NCBI GenBank assembly: GCA_947044365.1
Contig: OX345641.1
Coordinates: 6,346,347 to 6,410,346, forward strand
DNA: 64,000 bases
Origin: Petrosia ficiformis
Taxonomy: Eukaryota > Porifera > Demospongiae > Haplosclerida > Petrosiidae
Reading direction: 5' to 3'
Positions 12,403 through 26,900 of this stretch are shown here, in pieces. How positions within the stretch are numbered: the first letter of the stretch is position 1; every line of letters starts with the position of its first letter. Below the pieces are notes generated by a model. That model was not told the origin of the DNA, did no database searches, and was given only the letters and a program-made list of their open reading frames with translations. The translations under genes were made by a program, and so were the position numbers.

Positions 12403-12562
12403 CTGGTGGATTAAAGATTCACAGGTCTATATACAAAATATAAGACCTAACCACATCAAACGGTTGCCATGGTAGCATACTATGCTACCATGGCAAGCTC
12501 GGGCTATATCACATCCTCAGACACTAAACCTCGGGTCTATATTTTGTATATAAGTGTACTAT
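12403..12562. mobile_element. Chimeric P1-like palindrome
   Basis: The left half carries a small independent palindrome (GCCATGGTAGCATACTATGCTACCATGGC, 12466-12494) and the right half is a P1 right arm ending AAGTGTACTATATA. It looks like a recombined copy. Confidence 0.5.
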
Positions 12563-14900
12563 ATAATATACATATATCATGAGTATATTTCCACGCGATA
12601 AAATTGCAGCAGTTCCCCAAGATATCCTAAATTGCATTCTATAGATTACACTGTTATCTTACTAGAAGTATAAATGAATTGTATCATGTATGGATTACAT
12701 GTATACCAGTAGGAGTGTTTTAATATTGATGAATTAAAACCCAAAATCTCTTACATGTATGGTCTAATGATATTGATGACACTGACATTCCATCAGCAAA
12801 CACTCTTGACCTAAATATTCAATACTAACAGTCACTCAATCTGGACAGCTTTTCTGAAATAATAAAGAAACCATGTCACATCTGTACATTGAACTACATG
12901 TATATAATTTACAATCATGTATAAATATTGTAATAGGTCAAAGGGGAATTGTTAAAGTTACACACACACTTTATTTATTGCTCAATGTTGTAGTATTCAC
13001 CACCTCAATTGCACTTGATTTCATGTAGCATTTGAAGAGGGAAAGCTTTTAAACAAGACTATAGTTGTGTTTCCATGTTGCCACTAGACGTCTTCTAAAA
13101 GTAATGAAACAGAAATCGTGGGCTATAATAAAACCCAAAGATTTTAGAATAATTCTATTTTTCAATGTTATACTTGTGTGATTAGATTGCAGTTCCAATG
13201 TTAATAGTTTCACAGGAAATTTGTTGTTAAATGCTCAGACACACATAATGATTACAGCATTCCTCTGCTATGCTTACACAAATGAGGCTTAATAAAACAG
13301 TCACACATTCTCAGTACTAATAAAATATAGTATAGTAAAGTACATTGGTGTATACAAAATGTACAAATGGTAATGTTGTAATGTAAGTACAAGTATCAGG
13401 TAGTACAAGTAGTGCACTATACTGTATACTGTACTACATTGTGCATGTACATGCATATTGTACTACATATCATGTTCCGTCGGGACTACATCCTGAGACC
13501 AATTCACACATGGAAATATTGATGGTGTTTTATATTTGGTGGTATGGCAGTTTTGCTCAAATAAAATTCACCAATCAGTTCACAAATGCACATATGTATT
13601 CTATACATTTTTCCTACTGAGAAATATTTAATAACCAGCTAACAGTAAACAGTAACCCATAACTTTGTACTTCTGTCAATATTTCCACATATATGGTAAT
13701 ACTGTTAGTGACAATTTGTTTGGTAAATAAATACATTAATTTTGACATTCTACTACTCTATAATATCCTACCCTGGTCTGGTATATTATAGCTATTGCAT
13801 ATCTTGTTATGAGAACTACAAGATGTTTTATACAACTCTAGTATTATTATGTTGACAGTCAATGGTAATACTTATGTGTTGTATACTGGGTATATAACTA
13901 CTGGTAAGAAAGACATAAATCAAATTGTTATCTCCAGGACAGCCAAAGTTGAGCTTCTGAAAGTACATCTATTCTAACAAGTCAGTATCTTAGTTATATT
14001 TTAACTAAATGTAGCTGCTCTCATATAATATCTATATGCAAGATACTCTTAGAGGGGTGGGACTGGGTAATTGAGACTACATTTTCCAAGATATCATATT
14101 GTATGTGGAAAAGTAACCAGAAATTTAAAATCAAAACAATTAAATGATATGTAATGTAGAATCACAGTAATGCATGAAAGCAACTAACCTCTCTTACACC
14201 AAATCTTTGGTGTTTCTTGAAAATCCTGCACAATACACTAGCAAGGGCCATCTTGTAATATTGACCACGCCTTCTCGCATTCAAAGGGAAATTCCCTGGG
14301 CAATGTTGATACCACAAATATTTTAAGGACAGTCCTTGATACCACAAATACTTTAAGTGAAGATCTATAGGTGAAAAGTGGTAAGTTATCTTTCATAGTT
14401 AAATTAATAATTATAATCCATGTGTATCCTGTATGATGATGAATATCATATGTCTACATTATTTGAAATACTAGTTTTCCCACTATTTAACATACTTCAG
14501 TACTGATTAACAATGAATATACTTATTTAGGAATGTGCATTAATGAATTTGTTCTCAAAAAAGGATCCCACAACAACACAAATACTAGGATATTGTAACT
14601 ACTCTTACTAGATCCTGAGATAAGTGATCTCGTATTTTAAACTATTACCAGTTATTATCACAGTATAAATGAATGTATAGTATAGTATAGTTGTAAGGGT
14701 AGAGTGTGGTTTATATTTACACTAGCAAATGTGAATACTCCATTATTATCTACTGAACTCATATACTCCTGATATTACATAATTTCATAAACCTGTGAAA
14801 TGACTATAAATTGTTCCTATCTCATTATATCCTTACTAACTAGATATATGATGATACTGAAGTTGAACATGTTGGAAATATAAATGTGCTATCACTACAA
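12563..14900. other. Non-coding region upstream of the ankyrin gene
   Basis: No gene is visible. It includes the 13600-14380 block shared with 34405-35560. The promoter and any 5' untranslated exon of the downstream gene would lie here, but I see no clear TATA element. Confidence 0.4.
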
Positions 14901-17900
14901 ATGGATATTAGGGAATTGGTATGTCAGTATACATGTACATAATACATGTGTATGTGAAATGTGTGTACATAATTATTATTACTGATCACCGGTAATGGAT
15001 CATGTTTTAATTATGATTATGTGTGGATGAATACTTTTATTAAATATTTCACTAGTCTTGTGCAATCTAAACATTTTGTGAATGTAACTTGATTATATAT
15101 AATAATAGAAAGATATTGAAATTAAACTGCTAAATGAAAAGAGTAAATGAGTATTTGAACAATGTCCACACTTCTATTGACTATGATTAACTCATAATCA
15201 TAGAAATTAATTATAAACTTGTTATATCATGTGACTCATGATATAACAAGTTTAATAATTTGGTAGTATTATACATTTGTACTATACTTAAAGTCAGGTA
15301 ATTGAATTCCTCACCAGTACTAAACTAATAGTACATTACATATATTCATGTAATAGAGTATATAAATGTACTAACTTGAGATATTTTATTAATTATAATA
15401 AATAGAACAAGTTTGTGATCTGTTTTCTTATTAATTTCTTAGTAAAAATTATAAATAAATTTTATATTATATTATTGTGATCACTTTAGAATGAACAGTT
15501 ATATGATGCAGTAAGTGTTGGTGAAATTCACAAAATCAAAGATGCAATTACTGCAGGAGCAGACATTAATGATACTACTAGTTCTGTGGTGAGTATATAT
15601 CATGATCAATATTATAACATAACTGTAACAACTAAATATTGTAATCTTATCATCGACGCCTACAGAAAGAACATTGTACCTGGGCAAAGTCGGCACATGA
15701 AGCATGGCAAAACTTTTAGTTTGTTTAATTATATTCATGATTGGTGTGATCTAGTGTTGTTTTAGTTTGACAATGATGAATACTTTTAGTTATAGTTATA
15801 GTGCGCTTGGTTTCTCAAACTATTAGTTATGGTTATAGTGAAATAACTAAAATAATATTAGGCTTACTAAAAGGGTTTTAGTTTTAGTTAACTAACTAAA
15901 AGTATCTATTATTGGCCATATTTCATTTTAGTTAGTTATAGTTATTACAATAGATCAGCTATTTAGTTAACTAAAAGTCACAATACCTTACTAATAGGTT
16001 TAGTTATAGTATATATACACTTCCACATCCATCCCAGCTTTTATTTTAGGTAAAACAGTGTAAGTAACATACTTTCTACTGGGCAACTGGTACCTTGGTT
16101 CCAGACAGTGAAGTAAACAGGTAAAACCAACATCCTCTACAATGGAAAAAGGCTGTGTATCGAGGGCAATCATCTCGTCAATTAGTTGGTGTGTTTTCTT
16201 TGCTCTGGGATCGTTTATGTCCCATACTTTAACGTGATCTTGACTTTCTTCTAAGCTAATCTGTCTTAAAGGTTTGGCTTGCCTTATCTCTTTCCTTTTA
16301 GCGTCTTCATCCTCCTTATTCTTCAGATATTCTGAATACTTACTACGATTACACGATTCCAGGTGCTTTACAACATTAGTAGTTGAGTAGCTCTTTTTGT
16401 CTTTCCCACCACGGGCAACAGATTTGTTGCATAATTTACAAATGGCAAACCTTTCATCACTAGCAACTTCAAAATACTCCCATATTGGTGAACGCTTAGC
16501 CATTATGAGGAATTGATAACGTCTTGACGAACTTTAACAGTTGTAGAAAAATACCCACGTGGCTCCCGTTACTGCGCATGCGCAAATATAATAATTTTAT
16601 TTCAATAAAATTCAATACAGATATTTACCGATAAACATGATATCGGTACCGATCCAATTATTAGACGGATAATCGGTACATCTTTACTGTATACCATATC
16701 TCCTGGTCTCATCCTCAGCCACCCACTCACTTAATATGTGAGAAATGGCAAATTCCTTGATATTAAGGCTGATATCAGACTAACCTACGAGAATGTTCAT
16801 GTACATTTGTGATTTCATGATATTATAACACAATAACAAATATAATATTATAAACTAAAAACCTTCACCATCAGTTGAAACTAATGGCCATCCTCAGTTT
16901 CAATTAATTTCATTCATTATATATAACAGTGATAATTCATGAGGTTAATACTCCTCAACTAATACTAATAACACATGAATACAATTAAGTCAACTGTATG
17001 AAATATCAACCAAGATATCCTATTCATGTGTAACTTATACCCAAAACTACATTTAATTAACTATTATAATTATAAGAGTCACCAAGTTGTATGTCACAAT
17101 TGTTCGTTCTTTACAGTACTAATTATAACTATTTATTTCTCTTTCAATATCAGTTCGGATGGGCCCCTCTACATAGAGCTGCAATTAACAATAATATTGA
17201 AGTAGCTCGTGTGTTAGTGGAAGCTGGCGCTAGTATTGATATTATTAATGAGGTAATGATCTGTTTTATATTAAACAAACTACAAATGTGTATGATAAAT
17301 TGTGTAAACTAATTATATCTTCAGATATATATTGTGAACCACATATATTTCACAGTATTCATGGTTTCAAATTACAGTGACTATCGATATTGTCATGTTC
17401 ACTTGAACAACATAATTGTATGTCTTCTACAATAGACACAATTTATAGTGTAGTGGACCTAATAATTATGAATAGTGTTACAAACTGGGCATGCTCAGAT
17501 TGCCTCATGTTAAGTTCTCCTCATGATATATATTTTGTGTATGTTCTTTTTGGATCCATTATAATCTTAGTTAGGAACATACAGTATGTATATACAGTAC
17601 ATGTTAGGTATAGTAGAGTACTAGATTACTATAATTGTATGAATTCAAGGCAATGCAATCATTTTTATAGCTAACATACTCTAGCTGATGTATAATGTAG
17701 TATGTTATATTTGTATCTCTCATATAATGAAACAATACTCACAGACTGAATTATGATTTGTATTGTAAGGTTGCTATAGCAACATACTTCTGTCATGTGA
17801 CTGCATAGTATACAGTGCAGCAATAAAATAATTGGTCAGGTGACTTCTGGTGTTATCAGAAGGAAAGAATTCCGGATCCTTAGCCATAATATAAAATAGC

Positions 17901-20900
17901 TAATTCTTATAATGTACATCATGTGTACAAATGTACTATGTGATATCTAATGAATATTACTGATAAGATACATTCTGATATTTCATAATACATGTACCTG
18001 AAAATAATTGTTACTATAATTTCTATAATGTCTTGATTTCTGATTTACACCCTCTATAAATCATCACCATCATTTCAAACTAATGATCTTCCTCACCATC
18101 AATTATTATAATAGTTGTAATCCATTAGGTTAACACTTGTTATACATGAATACAATAAGTGAATATCTATTTGGAACATCAACCAACATATTATACATGT
18201 GACCTTGAACACAAAATTACATTTAACTATAAGTGTATCATGATCACAAAGTTTAGTGTGTTATTTACTAAATACTACATGTACTAATTATAAATAATTA
18301 TTATCTTGTCTTTCTATATCAGGATGGATGGAGTCCTCTATGCATTGCAGCACACCTCAATAATGTTCAAGTTGCTAGTGTTCTTATGGAGGCTGGAGCA
18401 GATCTAGAACTACCTAATAACGTAATGATTTATTTCATACTAAACACACTACAGATGTATTATATAGTTTATGTACAATTGATTGAATCTTCAGATATGT
18501 GAACCACATTTATTTTATAGTATGGCTTCATAATGTATAATGTACTACACTAGACACATGATAACATAATATTATAATGAATTCTGTGGTTGAGTCTGTT
18601 ACTGTATGGCAGAATATTTTCATCCAGTCTAATTTTCATATTTTTCGTGATACAGAACAATTTCATGAATATTTAACTCACAAAAAGTTATTGTCATGGA
18701 TGGAGTTTGAGCAATATCGATTTAAAAACGAAAGTTTGAGCCACAAAAATCAAAAATCGATGAAAACACGAAAATTAGACACCACGAAAATATCCTGCTA
18801 TACAGTAGTGTACAGCACTAGATTACAATATTATAATCTAAGTGATAATTAAGGATTTTTAGTTGTACATGTTCATACTCAATCATGATATTATTTATAT
18901 TATATGGTTTATATAAATATTATACTAGTTGATTGGGTAATATACAGTATAAGGGGAAAAAACGTCACCGAAGAGTAGAGGTAACTACGGCGCAACTTCG
19001 CTATAATTCTACTGTGAACGTGTTGAAAGTTCGCCGTTAGTTCGGTTAAACTGCGTTCTACGTTTGTGGGGGTACTTCGTTGTGTAAATTAATAATAATT
19101 AATTTTACTTAAGGCCGTGTCTATCGAAGTACACGTGATAGCATCATAGTCGGCTGTGGCAGTGTGGCTAAGCATGTCTTTAAGAAAGCAGCTTAAAGAA
19201 TTGCAAGAAAACTCTGGTGAGTTGCTTATAGGTGTTATTATAATGTATACTAGAGTTTTTGATGGTCTTCCCGATCCTGGTTGATGCCCGATGCTCCCTG
19301 TCTTCTCATACTTTTTCAAAATGTTAGCAACTCCACTTCTGCTTGCTGTTAATCCTTCATTCTTTCAAAGTCATGAGATGGTATAAGAATGCTTGCTAAG
19401 ACGTGAATGATACAAAATCCTTTGTTGTTTGTAGCTGCTATAAACCATCGCGGTAGATATTCAATTAGTATAAGCAAAGATAAATTATTTTAGCGCTATG
19501 TAAACTGTTTACATAGTATGGATTCATGACGTAATTGTTTCGCATGAATGATGTTAATTTATAATTGACCGCAGAACTACCTTTGAACTACTGTTTAAAC
19601 TACTCCGCAGTACTAGGAGTAGTACTGCGTAATTACTCTTCGGTTCGGCGATGTTTTTTCGCCTTATACTGTATCTACACTACTATCCAATATGAAGAAA
19701 CATCCTTTTTGTTCTTGTACTCTAACTGATGTTATACATGTATGTATCATTTTGTATTATTAGCATATCCAGTTTAAAATACATGTACTGCATGAAAATA
19801 TCTTTTACTAATTTCTATCACTTTTTGATTAATATCATGAAATCCTCATCATCATTTCATACTAATGCTCTTCCTCAGTTTCAATTAAGTTGTTTTATTA
19901 AATAATTTATTTGTTCTCTTCTAATATTGATAATTCATGAATTAATACTCAAATAATATAATAATACATGAATACTATAAATGTAATATCAATCAAGATT
20001 TCATGTACATGTGGAAATTGTACCTAAATATTCAATAAGTACTGTTCTAATTATTATGACTATTTATTTTGTCTTTTCACATCAGTATGGATTTGGAAGG
20101 TCTCCTCTCTGTATCGCAGTAGATAGGGATAATGTTCAAATGGTTCGTTTGTTGATTCAGGCTGGTGCAAAGACAAATCTACCTAATATGGTAAATTTAT
20201 TAAACAAACTACAAATGTGTATGATAATTAAAATATAGTTTGTGTACAACTAATTACATGAATCTTCAGGTATATATTGTGAACCATATTTATTTCACAG
20301 TGTGGTTTCATATATATGTATAAGTCACTATCTACATTATCATGTTCAGTTGAACAACATATCTTTTGTACACAGACACATGATGATAGTAACATCATAT
20401 ACTCCCTGTAGTTTAGCATTACAATATGTATGCTAGTGGAATTAGTATAATTATAACAATCCAAACAAAGTTGAGGATTATTATGCTATGTACTGTTTAA
20501 CTGATATAAAGTATGTTGTACATGTATGTCTTATATAATATCCCATAATGTAATCAATTAATATTATGTATGGTTTCTATTGCAACTTGGTATTAAACAG
20601 AACATATTGAAGCAATTAGTATGAAGTGGAAGTGTAGTAATGTTGACTGTGTTGATTATGTTCTATACTATTAACAATGAGTTGATTGTTATTGAGTTAT
20701 TGTAATGGTGTATGCATATAGCCAATTATCTATATTATTGTTTTATAGTCCCATTGTCTATGTAAGGGCAGCAGCCCTAGTTTCTGTATCTACATGTATA
20801 TAAGCTGCATTTTTATTCAAGAGATTTAGTCCAGATTTCACTAAGGCAGTTAATCCCTGTTGAGGTTACTATACATAATTGCCAACGAGGATGGCTACTT

Positions 20901-23900
20901 TATTTGGACATGTCGGGGAATTCGACAATAATAGGAAGAATGGATACAGTATGTAGAACAACTAGACCAAGCAAATGGCATTACTGCAAACAATTGGAAG
21001 AGAGCTATTCTATTGCTACAATAGGTCCCATGACCTACAAGACACTAAGGAATGTTGTAATGCCCAGAAAACCAGAAGAGATGTCATACCAAGATTTACT
21101 GGCTGCTATGAAGACACACTATCGTTCAACACCATCGGAGATTGTGCAACGATTTCGATTTAATAGCAGATCGTCACGTACGTGGAATAAACGATCCAAA
21201 TACACATGTGGGAACGCCTACTATTATCTGAGGTCAACTTAACTTTCCAGAAAGCCTTTGAGATAGCACAAGGACTGGAATCAGCAGTTCAGAATTTAAA
21301 AACACTTTTGCCTTCCAAGGAGATTCATAAGGTGGAAAAGACAGTTAGCACTCGTATATCTGTGGGAAGAGTAATTGTCGGCCCAAGTCTCATGGGTAGG
21401 GATTGGTTAGCCGTTTTCCATCTCAACTGGAAAGAAATTTATTATATTGAGAACTGTTCGATACAAAGTGTTCTGCAATCCACATGTCGTACCTCATTTT
21501 TGTTAGTCTAGGACAGTGCCGTATGCCTTGCGTGCTAGGGTAGAGGATGAGTTAGAGAGATTGGTGGAACTGGGAGTATTAGAGCCAGTCCAGTTTGCAG
21601 ACTGGGCAGCACCAATAGTTCTGTGCATGAAGAGCGACAAGTCATCAATAAGGATTTGCGGAGATTTTAAAATAACGATAAATTGTTCCATAAAATTGGA
21701 TCAGTACCCCTTCCCAAAAATTGAGGATCTATTTGCTAAACTCTCGGGTGGAAAAATGTTTACTAAGCTTGACCTAAGCCAAGCTTATCAGCAGGTTCGA
21801 TTGGATGCAGCATCAAAGAAGTTAGTAGTGATTAACACTCGAGAATTGTTCCGATATTATCGTCTGCCCTTTGGTGGTGTATCATCAGCACCCGAAATTT
21901 TCCTGTACCCTTTCTACTGCCGAGAAGAACTAGAGAAAGAAGGACACTCTTGTGTATTTGGAGTGAAGAGGTTTCACTCATTCCTGTATGGACACAATTT
22001 CACAATGTGTACAGATCATAAGCCTCTTCTTGGTCTGATAGTTGAGCACTGTTCAGTGCCTGCTCAAGCTTCTGCAAGGATCCAACCTGTTCAGTGCCTG
22101 CTCAAGCTTCTGCAAAGATCCAACGCTGGCCTTGCTGTTGGAACAATTGCAAGAAAGCCCTGTGTCAGCAGAACAAATAAACATCTCGACTAGTCCAGGT
22201 CGTTATTTGTTCTGCTGACACAGGGCTTTCTTGCAATTGTTCCAACAGCAAGGCCTGCGTTGGATCCTTGCAGAAACTTGGACTAGTCGATGTTATACCA
22301 TCCCAGGTGTTGTGATATGTTTTGAGTGGATGGCCAGATACATGTGACAATGATGTACTGAAACCATTTTATAGTAGAAGAATGGAGCTATCAACTCAAG
22401 CTGGGTGCCTGTTGGGAAACAGAGTCATTGTTCCTCTGCCTGGTCATCAACTGGTCCTGGATGATCTTGACCATATACATGTGACAGTGATGTTCTGAAA
22501 CCATTCTATAATAGACGAATGGAGCAATCAACTCGAGCTGGGTGCCTGTTATGGGGAAACAAACAAGAGTCATTGTTCCTCCGCCTGGTCGTCAACTGAT
22601 CCGCCTGGTTTTTAACTGATCCTGGATGAAGTTCATGAGGGACATCCTGGAGTCCAGGATCAAGAATGAAAAGCCTCGCTTGTATGTTTGTGTGGTAGGA
22701 TGTTTTTGGTAGGATGTTTTTGTTAGCTATTGATGCTCATTAAAAATGGATGGAGGTGGATACTATGAATTCAACTACTATTGATGGTCATTAAAAATGG
22801 ATGGAGATCGATACTATGAGTTCAACTACTTTCTTGGCTACTATACAATCGCTTCACAACATGTTTGCTCGTTTTGGGTTATCTGAGCAGGTCATCACTG
22901 ACAATGTACGTAATTTTGTTAGTGAAAAGTTTAAAGAGTTCCTCCATGGAATCAAACACACTACCTCTGCCACATATCGTCCTTCGACTAACGGATTGGC
23001 TGAACATGCTGTTCAAACGTTCAAACAAGTACTAACAAAACTAAAGGAACGTACAATTAATGAACATATATATCTCGATTTCTGTTCAACTACCTACAGA
23101 ATTACCCCTCAATCAAGAACAGAAACTTCTCCTGCTGAACTAGAAACTTTGGATATGGTTCCAGATGGATACTTGGATTGCTAGTGGAGAATACAGGACC
23201 GCTCTCTCTCTTTCAAGATTGAATGTGAAGGAGGAAGAATCTGGTGTCGACACGTGGACCATATTAGGAGACGCCTGGATGTCGTACCTGACCGAACCTA
23301 CAGCTTTAACTTCTATCGAAGCTCGCTACCCTTCTCGGGACAGGAAACCACCCGACCGTTACACGTATACCTCTTAGGAGGAAGAGATGTAGTAATGTCG
23401 ACTGTATTGATTATGTTCTATACTATTAACAATGAGTTGATTGTTATTGAGTTATTGTAATCGTGTTTGCATATAGCCAATTATCTATATTATAGTCCCA
23501 TTGTCTATGTAAGGGCACCATGCAGCCCTTGTTTCTGTATCTACATATATAGAAGCTGCATTTTGATTTAGTGCAGATTTCACAGTATCATTGTTGGGGT
23601 TACTACAGAAAGCATTTAGTAATGATAATTATTTGTATTTTCCACTTTCTAATAATGAAATATGTCTTCAGCTTTAATTATTGCCTTATAATGTTTATAT
23701 CAGGATTTATATGAGCAAGTGATTACTAACATTAATAACAATTATAAATTGTCTACAATATTATCAGTGAATACTAATTTAATTGTTGAGTTCACAACTT
23801 TATGAACTTTATGGGCAAAGCTTCATAAACTAAAAAGCTGAAATGTTGGGTTATTCATTATATCATACTCCAATCCCTGACTGTTTTCTAGATTAGTAAC

Positions 23901-26900
23901 CTACATGTATCATGTTCACTTGAATGATATAACATTTATATACTAGACATGTAATAATACTAACATGTATAGTATTTTATGATTGAGTATTCTTAATGTT
24001 AATATGACATTGAACCAATTGAATTGAATTTCATAAATTATGAAACTATCTAAAGAAGATGATAATTATTAATTTGTATTCACTAGTAATAAGGAAACCC
24101 TTGTACTGTACTGTATATTATGTACTTGTAATTGTTTTCTTCATGTAAACACATTAATGAATACATGTACATGTGTAGTAACAGTATATAGTCATAAAAG
24201 AGTCATTACTTCATATAAGAAATAGCTATATTACATATTCAAAATAGTATAATACTTATATAAACCACATAATACAATAATTTCATGCTTGAATAAGAAC
24301 AAAAACATCCTGATATAACCCTAACAATGTCAGTACTCCTAACATAATTCTTATATCATATAAGACTATATAAATGTACCAAACTGTAGTGATAATTATT
24401 ATCATAATTAAAAATTAAATAACTGCATATTAAATATTCTATACTATAGGATGGTAAATATCCGCTTGACTATGCAAGGACACAAGAAATGAGAGAAGCA
24501 CTTCTTGAAAAAGGTCAGTTCAGTTTAGTCATTTAATCATCATATACATATTGAATACACACATGTAGATGAACACAGGTATTGATACAAAAGTTGGATA
24601 CTCCCAAATATCATATTAATCATATTTCTATTGCTTGTACACATAATACATAATGAAATATTTAACATTAATTTATAACATAACATAATTCTCTATAGGT
24701 GCTTATTTATATCACATTATGTATAGTACGTATGTATATGAATTTATTATGTATAAATCAGTGGCAGATCCAGTAGGTCCTTGGGTGCATTACACCTCCT
24801 TTTCTACTCATGAGATTCAAAGCTACTTGATAGTGTAATATTTGATATTTTAGTGACAAAAATTTGAAAGGAATTATCCATGAACCTCGTGTTGTATATA
24901 ATTACAAGTATTTAAATTGTGTAATACTAAACACATACATGTATAGCCACACCTTCATGAATATTAAATTTTAATATAAGTTAAATTTGTCTACTGCACA
25001 TTCATTATATTACACCTTTTCAGTCACTATGGACCCATTATATAAATACAAATGGCATACCTTTGACTAATTAAATTTATCAACCTGCTTATCTACTTCT
25101 GTTTGTGTATAATATTATTTATATACATATGTAATATAGGTCTGATTGAGGTATTTTGTTCAGGATAATATGGCATTATAGGGCATCCCTATTCAATGTA
25201 GTACTAATCTCATGGGATATTTGTATTCATGGATGCATCCATAGGCGTATTTATACCCGGGCAGGCACGGGCATTGCCCAGGTAAAAAAAAAATAAAGTG
25301 CTTTGTTTATTTTGTCTCGGTGCGTACCACATGTATATAGGCGCGTAACGCGCGTTATTTAATTGAACTGCAGTGCATGCCACGCGCCTATATATATAGG
25401 AGGAGGGAAAACGCTCATAAAACCACATTATAAAAACTGTCAAATATTGATAACAACAAAGTTTATATACTGCAAATGATTGATGATTGGTGACCTTTGA
25501 GGATCCATATTCAAGGGAGGATGAGTGAGTAAAATCAATAGCTGAAGTAACTACCAATGATGGAACGTAGAACATGTACTAAAAAAGAACAGTACAGAAA
25601 ATAATTATTATCTAAATTAATGTTAAATTTGCCCAGACTCACAAGAATGCTAAAATAACTCTTCTTTGATGCACTCGACTTTATCAGTTATGTCAGTATG
25701 TCAGTTATAATAATAATTATATATCACTCCCACTAATAACTTTAATAATCATCAATAACCACTTAATAACCTTTATTGATTGCGATTAATTATCATGAAT
25801 AATTAATGAGCCCTGGTATGTACTCAACCCTAGATACGCCTATGGATGCATCTAGAGAGTTTTGAGATCTATAATTCTACAGAATGATTATAAATGTGAC
25901 TGAAGTTTATAAAATGAGAGTAAATGAATCACTTGATTTTCTATTCTCCATTTCAGAGAACAAAGCAATCTTCTCCCATGCAATGCAAGAAGGATGGGTT
26001 GACATCAATATCCTCAGGATAGCAATCATGGGTCCTCCTGCGACGGGAAAAACCTCTTTCCTACATCTACTATTCGACTGGCCCGCTCCTACACATCATC
26101 ACAGTACACCAATTGGTAATCGTCCAATACGTGCCATTCAAAGAGTAGCTACTCACGATGAAGGGAATGTATGGAGTACAGTTGGCATCCCAGAATTAAA
26201 TCAAATGATGGCAGAAGCTGCTCGATTACTTCGTTCCTCAGGTGGAAGAAAGATCGCACTAACCTCCAGTCAACAACAGACCGATATTTCCCAGCTCACA
26301 TCTGAAGTTGGAGATAATCCATCATGTATTGAGGGAGAAGCAAAATTATGTAAAGATCAAGTGACCCTTCCAAATACAACACAAACAATACAAAAACGAT
26401 CATCTCTTCCTACTCATACAGATATAGATGATGAGGATGTTGTTCGTTCCAAATTAATTCCAGATCCTTCACACTTCCCCAAAGAAGTTCTTCAATCATT
26501 AGCACAAGATAAAACATCAGGTGCTCTCTATGAATCTACCTGGATCAATGTTTTAGATAGTGGTGGACAACCACAATTTGCTGATATATCACGAGTCTTC
26601 ATTCATGGCAATGTAATCAATATCATTGTCTTGAAACTAACACAACGTCTCAATGACAAACCTACGTTTGCCTACTCCATTAATGGAAAAGCATTGACTC
26701 AACCTGCTGTACTACAGATGACATATATACAACTCATACAATCATTTGTACGTTCCATCGTTTCCTCAAAGTACACAATTAGGAAAGGATTAGAATGGGT
26801 AAAGCCTTTATTCGTTATTATCGGTACCTACTATGATCATACACATGGTATCAAGGGTTTCTTCAAATCCATTGAGCCACTAGCAGAGAAGAATCAACAG

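Larger units (their letters stand above)
10145..14380. repeat. Segmental duplication copy A (pairs with 33075-35560)
   Basis: Blocks 10160-10240, 10255-10460 and 13600-14380 match 33080-33150, 34085-34300 and 34405-35560 in the same order and orientation. The middle of this copy (10490-12570) is filled with palindromic elements absent from the other. No coding sequence is supported. Confidence 0.65.
20633..23607 (+). mobile_element. Decayed Ty3-type LTR retrotransposon in the ankyrin gene intron
   Basis: Direct long terminal repeats at 20633-20875 and 23398-23607, both TGTAGTAATGT...CA, with near-matching flanks GGAAG / GAAAG. The order between them is a Gag-like part, reverse transcriptase, RNase H and integrase pieces. 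Frames are broken repeatedly and internal deletions are large (under 3 kb in all). It is in sense orientation between ankyrin exon 4 and the linker exon. Confidence 0.9.

Noticed and set aside
23701..23805. Possible extra exon after TTTATATCAG
   Set aside because: A good acceptor, but the frame (DLYEQVITNINNNYKLST) has no ankyrin signature and hits a stop; it may be the scar of a lost unit.
25210..25575. 121-codon minus-strand frame
   Set aside because: It lies within the hAT-type non-autonomous element 25240-25844 and resembles no protein.
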